Numbered from the stretch's first letter, positions 20,203 to 30,540 are shown. The stretch: 64,000 bases of DNA from Pseudomonas sp. MMS21 TM103 (GCF_022132145.1 NZ_JAJISP010000001.1:806001-870000), one strand, 5' to 3'. Notes: generated by a model from the sequence alone, not told the origin. Numbers and translations are program-made.

Positions 20203-20835
20203 ATGAACGCCTTGCGACGCGCGTATGATCACTTCGAAGAAGGCTTTATCGCCTTTCTCCTGGCGACCATGACGCTGGTGACATTCGTCTACGTGATCCT
20301 CAACAACCTCTACACCCTGTTCTACAACTGGGGCGATCGCTGGGAAGGCGCCAGCGACAACCTCTTCGCCATCGGCGACTTCATTCTCGGGCTGGCCCAG
20401 GACATGACCTGGAGCATCTCGCTGACCAAGGCACTGTTCGCCTGGCTGATCTTTTTCGGCCTGGCCTATGGCGTACGCACCGCCGGGCATATCGGCGTCG
20501 ATGCGCTGGTCAAGCTGGCCAGCAAGCCGGTGCAGCGGATGATCGGCTTGATCGCCTGCCTGTGCTGCCTGGGCTATGCCGGGCTGATCGCGGTAGCCAG
20601 CTTCGACTGGATGCACACCCTGTTTGTCGCCAACATTGGCGCCGAGGACCTCGGTCACTACGGCATCAAGCAATGGCACATCACCCTGATCGTGCCATTC
20701 GGCTACGCCATGGTGTTTATTCGCTTCCTGGAAATCTTCGTGCGTATCCTGCGCCACCAGCAGACCGGACTCGGCCTGGCCGATGAAGCCGCCGAAGCCA
20801 TGAAGCTGACCGAGCACGAGGAACCCAAGCAATGA
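20203..20835 (+). CDS. dctQ: TRAP transporter small permease DctQ
   Basis: The four-helix small membrane subunit, 210 residues from the ATG at 20203. GGAG lies 9 bases before this start, whereas an in-frame ATG at 20194 directly abuts it, so 20203 is preferred. Hydrophobic segments (FIAFLLATMTLVTFVYVIL, ALFAWLIFFGLAYG, MIGLIACLCCLGYAGL, ITLIVPFGYAMVFI) fit DctQ. It overlaps dctM by four bases. Together with DctM it forms the Na+-coupled channel fed by DctP. Confidence 0.93.
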   Translation: MNALRRAYDHFEEGFIAFLLATMTLVTFVYVILNNLYTLFYNWGDRWEGASDNLFAIGDFILGLAQDMTWSISLTKALFAWLIFFGLAYGVRTAGHIGVDALVKLASKPVQRMIGLIACLCCLGYAGLIAVASFDWMHTLFVANIGAEDLGHYGIKQWHITLIVPFGYAMVFIRFLEIFVRILRHQQTGLGLADEAAEAMKLTEHEEPKQ

Positions 20836-22115
20836 CCATTCTGTTCCTCTTCATTCTGCTGTTCGCGCTGATGTTCATTGGCGTGCCGGTTGCCGCGTCC
20901 CTCGGCCTGGCCGGCTCGGTGACCATCATGCTGTTCAGTCCGGATTCGGTGCGCTCGCTGGCGATCAAGCTGTTCGAGACCAGCGAGCACTACACCCTGC
21001 TGGCGATTCCGTTCTTCCTGCTGTCCGGCGCCTTCATGACCACCGGCGGCGTGGCCCAGCGCCTGATCGATTTCGCCAACGCCTGCGTCGGCCATATCCG
21101 TGGCGGTCTGGCGATCTCCGCGGTGATGGCCTGCATGCTATTCGCCGCGCTGTCCGGCTCCTCGCCAGCGACCGTGGCCGCCGTCGGCTCGATCGCCATC
21201 GCCGGCATGGTGCGCTCCGGCTACCCGCAAGCCTTCGGCGCCGGCATCGTCTGCAACGCCGGCACCCTGGGCATCCTGATTCCGCCGTCGATCGTCATGG
21301 TGGTGTATGCCGCCGCAACCGAGCAATCGGTCGGCAAGCTGTTCATGGCCGGTGTGGTACCCGGCCTGATGCTGGGCGTGGCCTTGATGGTGGCGATCTA
21401 CATAGTCGCGCGCAAGATGGACCTGCCCTCCCTGCCGCGTGCCAGCCTCGGCGAACTGCTGAGAACCGCACGCAAGGCGATCTGGGGCCTGCTGTTGATG
21501 GTGATCATCCTCGGCGGCATCTACTCCGGCATGTTCACCCCGACCGAAGCGGCGGCGGTGGCGGCGGTCTACGCCGGTTTCGTCGCCCTGTTCGTGTACA
21601 AGGACATGCGTATCCGCGAGTGCCCCAAAGTGCTCCTGGAGTCCGGCAAGCTGACCATCATGCTGATGTTCATCATCGCCAACGCGATGCTCTTCGCCCA
21701 CGTGCTGACCACCGAGCAGATCCCCCAGACCATCACCGCCCTGGTGATCGAGATGGGTCTGCAGCCGTGGCAATTCCTGCTGGTGGTGAACATCGTGCTG
21801 CTGGTCGCCGGCGCCTTCATGGAGCCCTCGGCGATCATCCTGATCCTCGCCCCGATCCTGTTTCCGATCGCCGTGCAGCTGGGCATCGACCCGATCCACC
21901 TGGGCATCATCATGGTGGTGAACATGGAGATCGGCCTGATCACCCCGCCGGTGGGCCTCAACCTGTTCGTCACCTCGGCGGTGACCGGCATGCCGCTGAC
22001 CGCGGTGATCAAGGCCGCCTGGCCGTGGTTGATGCTGCTGCTGGGCTTCCTGATGATCATCACCTACGTCCCGGCCGTGTCCATGGCCCTGCCCAACTGG
22101 CTGGGCATGAGCTGA
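20832..22115 (+). CDS. dctM: TRAP transporter large permease DctM
   Basis: A 427-residue polytopic protein with about 12 helices, the usual DctM length. Family blocks are visible: SGSSPATVAAVGSIAIAGM, GILIPPSIVMVVYA, GMFTPTEAAAVAAVYAG and EIGLITPPVGLNLFVTS. It starts inside the dctQ stop (ATGA). A strong intrinsic terminator 33 bases after its stop closes the dctPQM operon. Confidence 0.96.
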   Translation: MTILFLFILLFALMFIGVPVAASLGLAGSVTIMLFSPDSVRSLAIKLFETSEHYTLLAIPFFLLSGAFMTTGGVAQRLIDFANACVGHIRGGLAISAVMACMLFAALSGSSPATVAAVGSIAIAGMVRSGYPQAFGAGIVCNAGTLGILIPPSIVMVVYAAATEQSVGKLFMAGVVPGLMLGVALMVAIYIVARKMDLPSLPRASLGELLRTARKAIWGLLLMVIILGGIYSGMFTPTEAAAVAAVYAGFVALFVYKDMRIRECPKVLLESGKLTIMLMFIIANAMLFAHVLTTEQIPQTITALVIEMGLQPWQFLLVVNIVLLVAGAFMEPSAIILILAPILFPIAVQLGIDPIHLGIIMVVNMEIGLITPPVGLNLFVTSAVTGMPLTAVIKAAWPWLMLLLGFLMIITYVPAVSMALPNWLGMS

Positions 22116-22147
22116 TCGCGTTCGATTGAAGTGCTCCGCGTACCTTC

Positions 22148-22176
22148 TGCCCGGCCTCAGTGCCGGGCATTTTTTT
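22148..22176 (+). terminator. Intrinsic terminator of dctPQM
   Basis: TGCCCGGC (22148-22155) pairs perfectly with GCCGGGCA (22162-22169), loop CTCAGT, followed by seven T. Confidence 0.93.
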
Positions 22177-22362
22177 GGGCATTATTCCGCTTACAGGTGG
22201 CACACGGGGAGTATTTTGCAGCTGCGGATGTAGCCGTGAAAGTCGTCTGGGCACAGTCAACAGGCGCGGCTGAGCCGCGGCCGCAGACGGCGACCGGACT
22301 CAACACCAAACAAGGACATCACCCGGGAGCATCCGGCCATCGGCTGACCACCTCGCCTCCCC

Positions 22363-22376
22363 TTGACCCAGGTCAG
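22363..22376 (+). promoter_or_regulatory. Candidate ANR/FNR box of arcDABC
   Basis: TTGAC-CCAG-GTCAG fits the TTGAT-N4-ATCAA dyad used by ANR, the anaerobic activator of arc operons in pseudomonads. Its centre is about 66 bases before the arcD ATG, leaving room for a start site about 41 bases downstream. No strong -10 box was recognised. The rest of the 320-base dctM-arcD spacer holds the dctM terminator and no gene. Confidence 0.65.
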
Positions 22377-22435
22377 CACCGCCTGAGGGCCGACGTGGGT
22401 CAATGGCGATCGCCATACCCTCAAGGAGAGACACC

Positions 22436-23863
22436 ATGCCCCAGGCTTCCACAAAATTGCGACTGGCCGCACTGGTCGCCCTGGTGGTGGGCTCGATGGT
22501 CGGCGGGGGAATCTTCTCGCTGCCACAGAACATGGCCGCCAGCGCCAGCGCTGGGGCCATCCTGATCGGCTGGGCCATCACCGCAGTCGGCATGCTGACC
22601 CTGGCCTTCGTCTTCCAGAGCCTGGCCGTGCGCAAACCGGAACTGGATGCCGGGGTCTACGCCTACGCCAAGGCCGGCTTTGGCGACTACATGGGTTTCT
22701 CCTCGGCCTGGGGCTACTGGATCAGCGCCTGGATCGGCAACGTCAGCTACTTCGTCCTGCTGTTCAGCACCCTTGGCTACTTCTTCCCGGTCTTTGGAAA
22801 AGGCAATACCTTGGCCGCCATCATCGGTGCCTCGCTGCTGCTCTGGGCCGTGCATTTTCTGGTGCTGCGCGGCATCCGCGAGGCGGCCTTGATCAACCTG
22901 GCGACCACCGTTGCCAAGATCGTGCCGCTCCTGCTGTTTGTCGTCCTCACCGCCATCGCCTTCAAGCTCGAGGTGTTCACCGCCGATTTCTGGGGGCGCG
23001 GCAACCTGGAGCTGGGCAGCGTGCTGGATCAGGTGCGCAACATGATGCTGGTCACCGTCTGGGTGTTTATCGGCATCGAAGGCGCCAGCGTCTATTCGGC
23101 GCGCGCCGAGAATCGCGCCGATGTCGGCAGGGCCACGGTGATCGGCTTCGTCGGCGTCTTGCTGCTGTTGGTGATGGTCAACGTGCTGTCCATGGGCATC
23201 CTCAGCCAGGCCGAACTGGCCGGATTGAAGAACCCCTCCATGGCCGGCGTGCTGCAACAGGTGGTCGGTCCCTGGGGCGCGGCGCTGATTGGCATCGGCC
23301 TGATCGTCTCGCTGCTCGGCGCGCTGCTGTCCTGGACCCTGCTGTGTGCGGAGATCCTGTTCGTCGGCGCGCGCGATCAGACCATGCCTAATTTCCTGAA
23401 AAAGGAAAACGCCAAGCACGTGCCGGTCAATGCGCTCTGGCTGTCCAACGGCCTGATCCAGCTGTTTCTGATCGTCACCCTGTTCAACGACGCCACCTAC
23501 CTCAAGCTGCTGTACCTGGCCACTTCGATGATCCTGCTGCCATATTTCTGGTCCGCCGCCTATGCGGTGCTGCTGGCGGTACGCGGCGAGACCTACGAGG
23601 GCCAGCCCGGTGCACGGCGCAAGGATCTGCTGATCGGTCTGATCGCGGTGATCTATGCGGTGTGGCTGGTGTATGCCGGCGGGGTGCAGTACGTCCTGCT
23701 GTCGGCGCTGCTCTATGCGCCGGGCGTGCTGTTCTTCGCCAAAGCCAGGCGTGAGCAGGGCCAGGCTGTGTTCACCCGCGTGGAGCAACTGATCTTCCTG
23801 GCCGTGTTGACCGGTGCCGGCATTGCCGCCTATGGCCTCTATGCCGGCTTCCTCAGCCTCTAA
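22436..23863 (+). CDS. arcD: Arginine/ornithine antiporter ArcD
   Basis: An APC-superfamily exchanger of 475 residues with about 12-13 helices. It imports arginine and exports ornithine for the arginine deiminase pathway. The N-terminal [19 protein letters not shown] is the family substrate-binding first helix. I chose ATG 22436, six bases after AAGGAGA, rather than the ATG at 22403. It is first in arcDABC, downstream of a candidate ANR site, consistent with induction under oxygen limitation. Confidence 0.95.
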   Translation: MPQASTKLRLAALVALVVGSMVGGGIFSLPQNMAASASAGAILIGWAITAVGMLTLAFVFQSLAVRKPELDAGVYAYAKAGFGDYMGFSSAWGYWISAWIGNVSYFVLLFSTLGYFFPVFGKGNTLAAIIGASLLLWAVHFLVLRGIREAALINLATTVAKIVPLLLFVVLTAIAFKLEVFTADFWGRGNLELGSVLDQVRNMMLVTVWVFIGIEGASVYSARAENRADVGRATVIGFVGVLLLLVMVNVLSMGILSQAELAGLKNPSMAGVLQQVVGPWGAALIGIGLIVSLLGALLSWTLLCAEILFVGARDQTMPNFLKKENAKHVPVNALWLSNGLIQLFLIVTLFNDATYLKLLYLATSMILLPYFWSAAYAVLLAVRGETYEGQPGARRKDLLIGLIAVIYAVWLVYAGGVQYVLLSALLYAPGVLFFAKARREQGQAVFTRVEQLIFLAVLTGAGIAAYGLYAGFLSL

Positions 23864-23879
23864 CAGAAGGATTCATGAC

Positions 23880-25133
23880 ATGAGTACTGGAAAACTCGGG
23901 GTGCACTCCGAAGTCGGCAAGCTGCGCAAGGTCATGGTCTGCTCGCCGGGCTTGGCGCACCTGCGCCTGACGCCGAACAACTGCGACGAGCTGCTGTTCG
24001 ATGACGTGATCTGGGTCAGCCAGGCCAAGCGCGACCACTTCGACTTCGTCAGCAAGATGCGCGAGCGTGGCGTCGACGTGCTGGAGATGCACAACCTGCT
24101 GACCGATACCGTGCGCAACCCGCAAGCGTTGCAGTGGATTCTCGACCGCAAGATCACCGCCAACCTGGTCGGTATCGGCCTGCAGAACGAGGTGCGCAGC
24201 TGGCTGGAAAGCCAGGAACCTCGGGTTCTGGCCGAATACCTGATCGGCGGAGTGGCGGTGGCCGACTTGCTCAAAGGGCTGGGCGAAAGCGCCAGCCTGA
24301 AGATGCTCGGCGAGTTTATCGGCCCGGCCAGCTTTGTCGTGCCACCGCTACCCAATACCCTGTTCACCCGTGACACCAGCTGCTGGATATACGGCGGCGT
24401 CACCCTCAACCCGATGCATTGGCCGGCGCGCCGTCAGGAAACCCTGCTGGCCACGGCGATCTACCGGTTCCACGCCGATTTCGCCAACGCCGAGTTCGAG
24501 ACTTGGTACGGCGACCCGGATCTCGACCACGGCTCGGCCAGCCTGGAAGGGGGCGATGTGATGCCAATTGGCAATGGTGTGGTGCTGATCGGCATGGGCG
24601 AGCGCAGTTCGCGCCAGGCCATCGGCCAGTTGGCGCAGAACCTGTTCGCCAAGGGCGCGGTCGAGCGGGTGATAGTCGCCGGCCTGCCGCAGTCGCGAGC
24701 GGCCATGCACCTGGACACGGTGTTCAGCTTCTGCGATCGCGACCTAGTGACGATCTTCCCCGACGTGGTCAACCAGATCGTAGCGTTCAGCCTGCGCCCC
24801 GACCCGAGCAAACCGGGCGGCATCGATATTCGCCGCGAGGACCAGCCGTTCCTGCAGGTGGTGGCCGAAGCGCTGAACCTCAAGCAACTGCGCGCCGTGC
24901 AAACCGGTGGCGACAGCTACGAGGCCGAGCGCGAGCAGTGGGACGACGGCAACAATGTGCTGGCCCTCGAGCCGGGCGTGGTGATCGGCTATGACCGCAA
25001 CACCTACACCAATACCCAACTGCGCAAGGCCGGGGTGGAAGTCATCACCATCGATGCCAGCGAACTGGGCCGCGGGCGCGGCGGCGGCCATTGCATGAGC
25101 TGCCCAATCGCCCGCGATTCTGCCGATTACTAA
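23880..25133 (+). CDS. arcA: Arginine deiminase ArcA
   Basis: Hydrolyses arginine to citrulline and ammonia. The 417-residue protein matches the family. The catalytic Cys lies in [10 protein letters not shown] at the C-terminus, the His in MHLDTVFSF, and [12 protein letters not shown] and the N-terminal [16 protein letters not shown] are diagnostic. I chose ATG 23880, with AAGGA upstream, although the frame is open further. It lies 16 bases after arcD. Confidence 0.97.
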   Translation: MSTGKLGVHSEVGKLRKVMVCSPGLAHLRLTPNNCDELLFDDVIWVSQAKRDHFDFVSKMRERGVDVLEMHNLLTDTVRNPQALQWILDRKITANLVGIGLQNEVRSWLESQEPRVLAEYLIGGVAVADLLKGLGESASLKMLGEFIGPASFVVPPLPNTLFTRDTSCWIYGGVTLNPMHWPARRQETLLATAIYRFHADFANAEFETWYGDPDLDHGSASLEGGDVMPIGNGVVLIGMGERSSRQAIGQLAQNLFAKGAVERVIVAGLPQSRAAMHLDTVFSFCDRDLVTIFPDVVNQIVAFSLRPDPSKPGGIDIRREDQPFLQVVAEALNLKQLRAVQTGGDSYEAEREQWDDGNNVLALEPGVVIGYDRNTYTNTQLRKAGVEVITIDASELGRGRGGGHCMSCPIARDSADY

Positions 25134-25190
25134 TTGCGCACGGCAGGCTTTACCCAGGCCTGCACGTCCATTTCTCACAAGGAAACTGTC

Positions 25191-26201
25191 ATGGCGTTCA
25201 ATCTGCACAACCGCAACCTGCTCAGCCTGATGCATCACAGCCCCCAGGAACTGCGCTATCTGCTGGACTTGGCCCGCGACCTGAAACGCGCCAAGTACAC
25301 TGGCACCGAGCAGCAGCACCTGCAGCGCAAGAACATCGCCCTGATCTTCGAGAAGAGTTCGACCCGCACCCGCTGCGCCTTCGAGGTCGCGGCCCATGAC
25401 CAGGGCGCCCATGTCACCCTGATAGAGCCGGGCTCCTCGCAGATCGGCCACAAGGAGAGCATGAAGGACACCGCCCGCGTGCTGGGGCGCATGTTCGACG
25501 CCATCGAGTACCGAGGCTTCGGCCAGGAAATAGTCGAGGAGCTGGCCAAGTACGCCGGCGTACCGGTGTTCAATGGCCTGACTGCAGAATTTCACCCGAC
25601 CCAGATGATTGCCGACGTGCTGACGATGCGCGAGCACAGCGACAAACCGCTGCATGACATCAGCTACGCCTACCTCGGTGATGCCCGCTACAACATGGGC
25701 AACTCGCTGCTGCTGATCGGCGCCAAGCTGGGCATGGACGTGCGCATCGGGGCGCCCAAGCAACTCTGGCCGGCAGCCGAGTTTGTCGCCCAATGCCAAG
25801 CCTTCGCCGACGCCAGTGGCGCGCGCCTGACCCTCACCGATGACCCCAGGGAAGCGGTCAAGGGCGTCGATTTCATCCACACCGATGTCTGGGTTTCCAT
25901 GGGCGAACCCGCGGAGGCCTGGGACCAGCGCATCGCCCAGCTGCTGCCCTACCAGGTGAATGCGCAGATGATCAAAGCCGCGGGCAATCCCCGGGTGAAA
26001 TTCATGCATTGCCTGCCGGCCTTTCATAACAGCGAGACCGAAGTGGGCAAGGAGTTGGCCGAGCGCCACCCCAATCTGGCAAACGGCGTGGAAGTCACCG
26101 AAGAGGTGTTCGAGTCGCCGGCCAATATTGCCTTCGATCAGGCGGAAAACCGCATGCACACCATCAAGGCCATTCTAGTTTCGGCGCTGGCTGATATCTG
26201 A
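25191..26201 (+). CDS. arcB: Catabolic ornithine carbamoyltransferase ArcB
   Basis: Phosphorolyses citrulline to ornithine and carbamoyl phosphate. The 336 residues include the carbamoyl-phosphate site STRTRCAFE, the FHPTQMIAD segment and the ornithine-site HCLPAFHN. The ATG at 25191 has AAGGAAA upstream. Context between arcA and arcC identifies it as the catabolic enzyme rather than anabolic ArgF. Confidence 0.96.
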   Translation: MAFNLHNRNLLSLMHHSPQELRYLLDLARDLKRAKYTGTEQQHLQRKNIALIFEKSSTRTRCAFEVAAHDQGAHVTLIEPGSSQIGHKESMKDTARVLGRMFDAIEYRGFGQEIVEELAKYAGVPVFNGLTAEFHPTQMIADVLTMREHSDKPLHDISYAYLGDARYNMGNSLLLIGAKLGMDVRIGAPKQLWPAAEFVAQCQAFADASGARLTLTDDPREAVKGVDFIHTDVWVSMGEPAEAWDQRIAQLLPYQVNAQMIKAAGNPRVKFMHCLPAFHNSETEVGKELAERHPNLANGVEVTEEVFESPANIAFDQAENRMHTIKAILVSALADI

Positions 26202-26305
26202 CCACTGACCCGTCCGTGCGGCGGTCGCCGGACAGCCAGCGGGCTCCGCGGCTGCCCGGCCAGTCGCGGGCAGGCAAGGCCATCACCTTCCAGGAGACAA
26301 GCACC

Positions 26306-27235
26306 ATGCGTATCGTCGTTGCACTGGGCGGTAACGCCCTCCTTCGCCGGGGGGAAGCCATGACCGCGGACAATCAACGGATCAATATCCGTATCGCCGC
26401 CGAACAGCTGGCCAAGATCGCGCCCGGTATCGAGCTGGTGGTGGCGCACGGCAATGGCCCCCAGGTCGGCCTGCTGTCCCTGCAGGCCGCCGCTTACACC
26501 GCGCTCAACCCCTACCCGCTGGATGTGCTGGGCGCCGAAACCGAAGGCATGATCGGCTACATGATCGAACAGGAGCTGGGTAACCTGCTGCCCGTCGAGG
26601 TGCCTTTCGCCACCCTGCTGACCCAGGTGGAGGTCGACCCGGCCGACCCGGCCTTTCAACACCCGAGCAAACCGATCGGCCCGGTCTACAGCAAGGCCGA
26701 GGCCGAGCGCCTGGCCGCCGAACATGGCTGGAGCATCGCCGCCGATGGCGACCGGTTTCGCCGCGTGGTCGCCAGCCCACGGCCGACACGGATCTTCGAA
26801 CTCCGCCCGATCAAGTGGCTGCTGGAGAAAGGCACGGTGGTGATCTGCGCCGGTGGCGGTGGCATTCCTTGCGTCTACGATGCCAAGCGCAAGCTGCACG
26901 GCGTCGAGGCGGTGATCGACAAGGACCTCTGTTCGGCGCTGCTGGCCGAACAGCTGGAGAGCGATCTGCTGGTGATCGCCACCGATGTCAGCGCGGTATT
27001 CCGCGACTGGGGCCAGGCGACGCAAAAAACCATCAGCGCCGCCCACCCGGACGCACTGGCCGAGCTCGACTTTGCCGCCGGCTCCATGGGGCCCAAGGTT
27101 CAGGCCGCCTGCGAGTTCGCCCGCAATACCGGCAAGGTCGCGGTGATCGGCTCGCTGGCGGATATTGAAGCCATCGTCCAGGGCAAGGCCGGCACCCGGA
27201 TCAGCACGGCGCAAACGGGCATTGTTTACCGCTGA
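26306..27235 (+). CDS. arcC: Carbamate kinase ArcC
   Basis: Transfers the phosphate of carbamoyl phosphate to ADP, the ATP-yielding step of arginine fermentation. The 309-residue protein has [16 protein letters not shown] at the N-terminus, [25 protein letters not shown] and the C-terminal [13 protein letters not shown] 26306 has AGGAGA upstream. The 104-base arcB-arcC spacer has no gene and a GC-rich inverted segment (CCGTGCGG...CCGCGG). Confidence 0.96.
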   Translation: MRIVVALGGNALLRRGEAMTADNQRINIRIAAEQLAKIAPGIELVVAHGNGPQVGLLSLQAAAYTALNPYPLDVLGAETEGMIGYMIEQELGNLLPVEVPFATLLTQVEVDPADPAFQHPSKPIGPVYSKAEAERLAAEHGWSIAADGDRFRRVVASPRPTRIFELRPIKWLLEKGTVVICAGGGGIPCVYDAKRKLHGVEAVIDKDLCSALLAEQLESDLLVIATDVSAVFRDWGQATQKTISAAHPDALAELDFAAGSMGPKVQAACEFARNTGKVAVIGSLADIEAIVQGKAGTRISTAQTGIVYR

Positions 27236-27267
27236 CTGCCACTATCCATACTCACAGGAGCCTCGCC

Positions 27268-27621
27268 ATGAGCGAACCCGGCCATCTGCATATCACCCGT
27301 GCGCCCTTGCAGCCCAACGACTTTGGCTACGACATCAACCTCGAGTATCACGTGGTCAATGACCCCGCGACGGGCACGGCCATGCACTTCAGCATGCGCG
27401 GTGAAATCAACGGCACGGCCTTCACCGAGGAATTCGAACTGCCCAGGGACATGGCGTGCAACTTTGCCAGCAACTATTTCCACCTGGCGCAGAAACACGG
27501 CCTGCCGAAAACGGCGAATATCATTTCAATGCACCACAAATACGATGTCATGTTCGAAGACATCCGCCAGCGCCTCGACCTCAAGTCCGGTGAGGCGGTG
27601 CAACCTGAGCACCTGGCATAA
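27268..27621 (+). CDS. DUF5064 family protein
   Basis: A 117-residue soluble protein. The FHLAQKHGL and MHHKYDVMFEDIRQRLD segments and overall layout match the pseudomonad DUF5064 family as I recall it; no catalytic motif or signal peptide is seen. AGGAG precedes the ATG. It lies 32 bases after arcC in the same direction with no terminator between, so it is probably read through from the arc promoter. Function unknown. Confidence 0.7.
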   Translation: MSEPGHLHITRAPLQPNDFGYDINLEYHVVNDPATGTAMHFSMRGEINGTAFTEEFELPRDMACNFASNYFHLAQKHGLPKTANIISMHHKYDVMFEDIRQRLDLKSGEAVQPEHLA

Positions 27622-27656
27622 GCCTCACGCTCTCGACCGCCTGAACCGGACAGCGC

Positions 27657-28541
27657 CTAGCGCGACGTCAGCGACTCGTACCCGGAGATCACCTCGAACA
27701 ACTCGGCATCGATGCTGCTCTGGCGCAGGCTGTTGAAGCGATTGTGCAGCTGCGCCAACAGCTCCTCGATATTCTTATCCGCCCGCTGCATTGCCGTCAG
27801 GCGGCTGGCGTTCTCGCCGGCCAGCGACTCGGCGCAGGCGCGAAACAGCGAAATGAACAGGTATTCGCGGATCAGCGCGCGCAGGGTCTGCCGGGCATCG
27901 TGAAGAATTTCCGGCAGCGCGGCGCTGGGCCAGGGGAGCTGCGCCAGATCCTGCTGCCACTGCCGGTCCAGGGGCAACAGCCGCTGACTGACAGGTGCGT
28001 AGCTCATGCCGACCTGCGGACGATTACGAAACACATAAAAACGCGCCCGCTCATTGGTCAGGTGCGCCTCGCTGTCCAGCTGAATCTGCCCCACCAGCGG
28101 CGCAATGCCCTTGACCGAACTGGGCACCCGGAACAACCCCTTGAGCGGCAGACCAGCCTGCTCCAGGCAGCCATGCACACGCTCGCCCACCGCCCAGACC
28201 TGCAGGTCGCCGTGGATATCGGCGAGGGTCTGGATAGCGAATTCGGCCACCCGCTCATTGAACTGGCCCACCAGCCCCTGGTCAGAGCCAAACACGATAG
28301 CGCCGATGGCGTCCTTCGTTCCGGGCGCGGGCACGATGGCCCGGCGCGCCTGGGCCTGAGGTTGGCGCAGACACAGGCTCAGGCCCAGCTCGACGCTGCG
28401 ACAGTACTCGGCCAGGGCCAGCACCGATTGCTCATACTGGCCGATGTTGGCGCCAGCCAGGGCTTTCATCGAACGCACCACCGACTGCAGGTCGGCGGCA
28501 CTGGCGATGCTGCGGCGCAGGCTGGCCGAGGTATCGCTCAT
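27657..28541 (-). CDS. atpG: Orphan F-type ATPase gamma subunit of the N-ATPase type
   Basis: A 294-residue gamma subunit, full length for the family. The N-terminal helix is SLRRSIASAADLQSVVRSMK and the C-terminal helix holds ESLAGENASRLTAMQRADKN and LRQSSIDAELFEVISG, the conserved rotor-shaft pattern. The middle GSDQGLVGQFNERV is the gamma Rossmann-like core. Sequence style and the alpha-then-gamma order (no delta) fit the alternative Na+-translocating N-ATPase operon, in which atpA and atpG are the last genes. Here the only other remnant is a broken atpA tail, whose stop overlaps this ATG (ATGA). With no complex partners nearby, it is probably a decaying relic. Confidence 0.85.
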   Translation of the reverse strand: MSDTSASLRRSIASAADLQSVVRSMKALAGANIGQYEQSVLALAEYCRSVELGLSLCLRQPQAQARRAIVPAPGTKDAIGAIVFGSDQGLVGQFNERVAEFAIQTLADIHGDLQVWAVGERVHGCLEQAGLPLKGLFRVPSSVKGIAPLVGQIQLDSEAHLTNERARFYVFRNRPQVGMSYAPVSQRLLPLDRQWQQDLAQLPWPSAALPEILHDARQTLRALIREYLFISLFRACAESLAGENASRLTAMQRADKNIEELLAQLHNRFNSLRQSSIDAELFEVISGYESLTSR

Positions 28542-28795
28542 GGCCGGCTCTCGGCATGGCTATCCGGCTCAGCCGCCACCTGAGTGGCGGCCGCGGGTGC
28601 GCTCTCGGCCTGAAAGGCCTGCAGCGCCTGACGAGCGGCCTCGATAATGGCCTCGCGGACGTCATCGCGCAGCTTGCCCGCCGCCTACAGGCGCTCGCGC
28701 AGTCCCTCGGGCAAGTGCACTGCCGCCGCGGCGACCGCCACGCCCGATTTCGCTTCAAGGGCTTTGGCATCAGGCGCTGCAGGCCGGCTGTTCAT
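28538..28795 (-). pseudogene. atpA: 3' remnant of F-ATPase alpha subunit gene with in-frame stop
   Basis: Read on the minus strand from the ATG at 28795, the frame gives 36 residues ending LPEGLRERL, an in-frame TAG at 28687-28685, then 48 residues beginning AAGKLRDDVREAIIEAARQ and a TGA overlapping the atpG start. The LPE-L-ERL / GKL-D--REAI-EAARQAL pattern is the C-terminal end of ATP synthase alpha chains. More than 80% of the gene (nucleotide-binding domains) is missing and what remains is interrupted. Assignment rests on this short match plus its position directly before atpG. Confidence 0.75.
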
Positions 28796-28902
28796 GGGCT
28801 CAACTCGGTGGAACTGAATGAACACTATCTATCCGACGATAGCACAAGCAGCCACGGCCTCCCGCTCCTGCGCCCTGGGCCGCAGCTGCGACCGGCAGAC
28901 CG

Positions 28903-30540
28903 TTATTGCGCTGCCATCCCCCTGGCCTGCTCGCGCAGGACGAACTTCTGCACCTTGCCGGTGGAGGTCTTCGGCAGGGCGGTGAACACCACGCAACCGG
29001 GCACCTTGAAACGCGCCATGCGTTGCTGGCAGAAGGCAATCACCTCGGCCTCCGTCAGCGCCACACCCGGCTTGGGGGTGACGAAGGCGCAGGGAGTTTC
29101 ACCCCACTTGTCGCTGGGCATGGCGACTACCGCGGCCTCAAGAATCTGCGGATGGCGGTAGAGCACGTCTTCCACCTCGATCGAGGAGATGTTCTCGCCA
29201 CCGGAAATGATGATGTCCTTGGAGCGATCCTTGATCTCGACGTAACCGTCGGCATGCCACACCGCCAGGTCGCCAGAATGGAACCAGCCACCAGCAAAGC
29301 ACTCGGCAGTCGCCGTGGGGTTCTTCAGGTAGCCCTTCATCACCACATTGCCACGCATCATGATCTCGCCGATGCTCTGACCGTCCTTGGGCACCGGTTG
29401 CAGACTGTCCGGATCGGCCACCATCAGGCCGTCGAGCAGCGGCGCACGCACACCCTGACGGGACTTGAGGCGGGCACGCTGCTCGGGGGTTTCACTGTCC
29501 CACTCCGCCTTCCATTCGCAGGCCACGCTGGGGCCGTAGGTTTCGGTCAGGCCATAGACGTGGGTGACGCGGAATTCCATTGCTTCCATGGCCTCGATCA
29601 CCGCCGCGGGTGGCGCGGCGCCGGCAGTCAGCACCTTGACCGGACGGGTCTTCAGCGCCTTCAGGTCATCGGCGGCATTGGCCAGCATGTTCAACACGAT
29701 CGGCGCGCCACAGAAGTGGTCGACCGCGTGCTCGGCGATCAGCGGGTAGATGGCCTCGGCGCGCACATGGCGCAGGCACACATTGACCCCAACATAGGCT
29801 GCCAGCGCCCAGGGGAAGCACCAGCCGTTGCAGTGGAACATCGGCAGCGTCCACAGGTACACCGGGAAGCGGCTCATGTCCCAACACATGGCGTTAGACA
29901 GGGCATTCAGGTGCGCGCCGCGGTGGTGGTAGACCACGCCCTTGGGGTTACCGGTGGTGCCGGAGGTGTAGTTGAGCGAGATCGCCTGCCACTCATCGGC
30001 GGGCATCTCCCAGGCGTAGTCGGCGTCGCCTTCGGCCAGCAGTGCCTCGTAGTCGAACTGGCCGATCAGTTGGCCATCCTGATACTCAGGGTCGTCGATG
30101 CCGATAATCAACGGACGGCTGGGCAGGTGACTGGTGGCGCGCTGCACCAGTTCGCCGAATTCCTTGTCGACCAGCAGCACCTTGGCTTCGCCATGCTGCA
30201 GGATGAAGGCAATGGCTTCGGCATCCAGGCGGGTGTTGATGGCGTTGAGCACGGCGCCGCACATGGGCACGCCGAAATGCGCCTCGAACATCGCCGGGCC
30301 GTTCGGCGCGATCACCGCCACCGTATCGCCCAGGCCAATGCCGCGTTGCGCCAGGGCCGAGGCCAGGCGAATACAGCGGCTGTACGTCTCACCCCAGGTC
30401 TGGCGCAGGCTACCGTTGATCAGTGCCGTGCGCTGCGGGTAGACACTCGCGGCGCGCTCGAGAAAACTCAAGGGACTGAGTGCCTGGAAGTTCGCCGCAT
30501 CGCGCGGCATGCCATATTCGTAGGGGTTGAGGCTGTGCAT
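28903..30540 (-). CDS. AMP-forming acyl-CoA synthetase (AlkK/DmdB-like)
   Basis: A 545-residue adenylate-forming enzyme that activates a fatty or related carboxylic acid to its CoA thioester. The P-loop motif YTSGTTGNPKGVVYHHRG, the VYGLTETYGP motif (A5), the YVEIKDRSKDIIISGGENI hinge (A8) and the C-terminal catalytic Lys in LPKTSTGKVQK (A10) are all present. No membrane segment is seen. GGAGAA precedes the ATG. It is divergent from fabY across 244 bases. Medium-chain or branched acids are plausible substrates; this is inference. Confidence 0.88.
   Translation of the reverse strand: MHSLNPYEYGMPRDAANFQALSPLSFLERAASVYPQRTALINGSLRQTWGETYSRCIRLASALAQRGIGLGDTVAVIAPNGPAMFEAHFGVPMCGAVLNAINTRLDAEAIAFILQHGEAKVLLVDKEFGELVQRATSHLPSRPLIIGIDDPEYQDGQLIGQFDYEALLAEGDADYAWEMPADEWQAISLNYTSGTTGNPKGVVYHHRGAHLNALSNAMCWDMSRFPVYLWTLPMFHCNGWCFPWALAAYVGVNVCLRHVRAEAIYPLIAEHAVDHFCGAPIVLNMLANAADDLKALKTRPVKVLTAGAAPPAAVIEAMEAMEFRVTHVYGLTETYGPSVACEWKAEWDSETPEQRARLKSRQGVRAPLLDGLMVADPDSLQPVPKDGQSIGEIMMRGNVVMKGYLKNPTATAECFAGGWFHSGDLAVWHADGYVEIKDRSKDIIISGGENISSIEVEDVLYRHPQILEAAVVAMPSDKWGETPCAFVTPKPGVALTEAEVIAFCQQRMARFKVPGCVVFTALPKTSTGKVQKFVLREQARGMAAQ

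Noticed and set aside
28556..29161. Plus-strand open frame of about 200 codons
   Set aside because: It is antisense to the atpA remnant and the end of the acyl-CoA synthetase; the minus-strand reading explains the region better.
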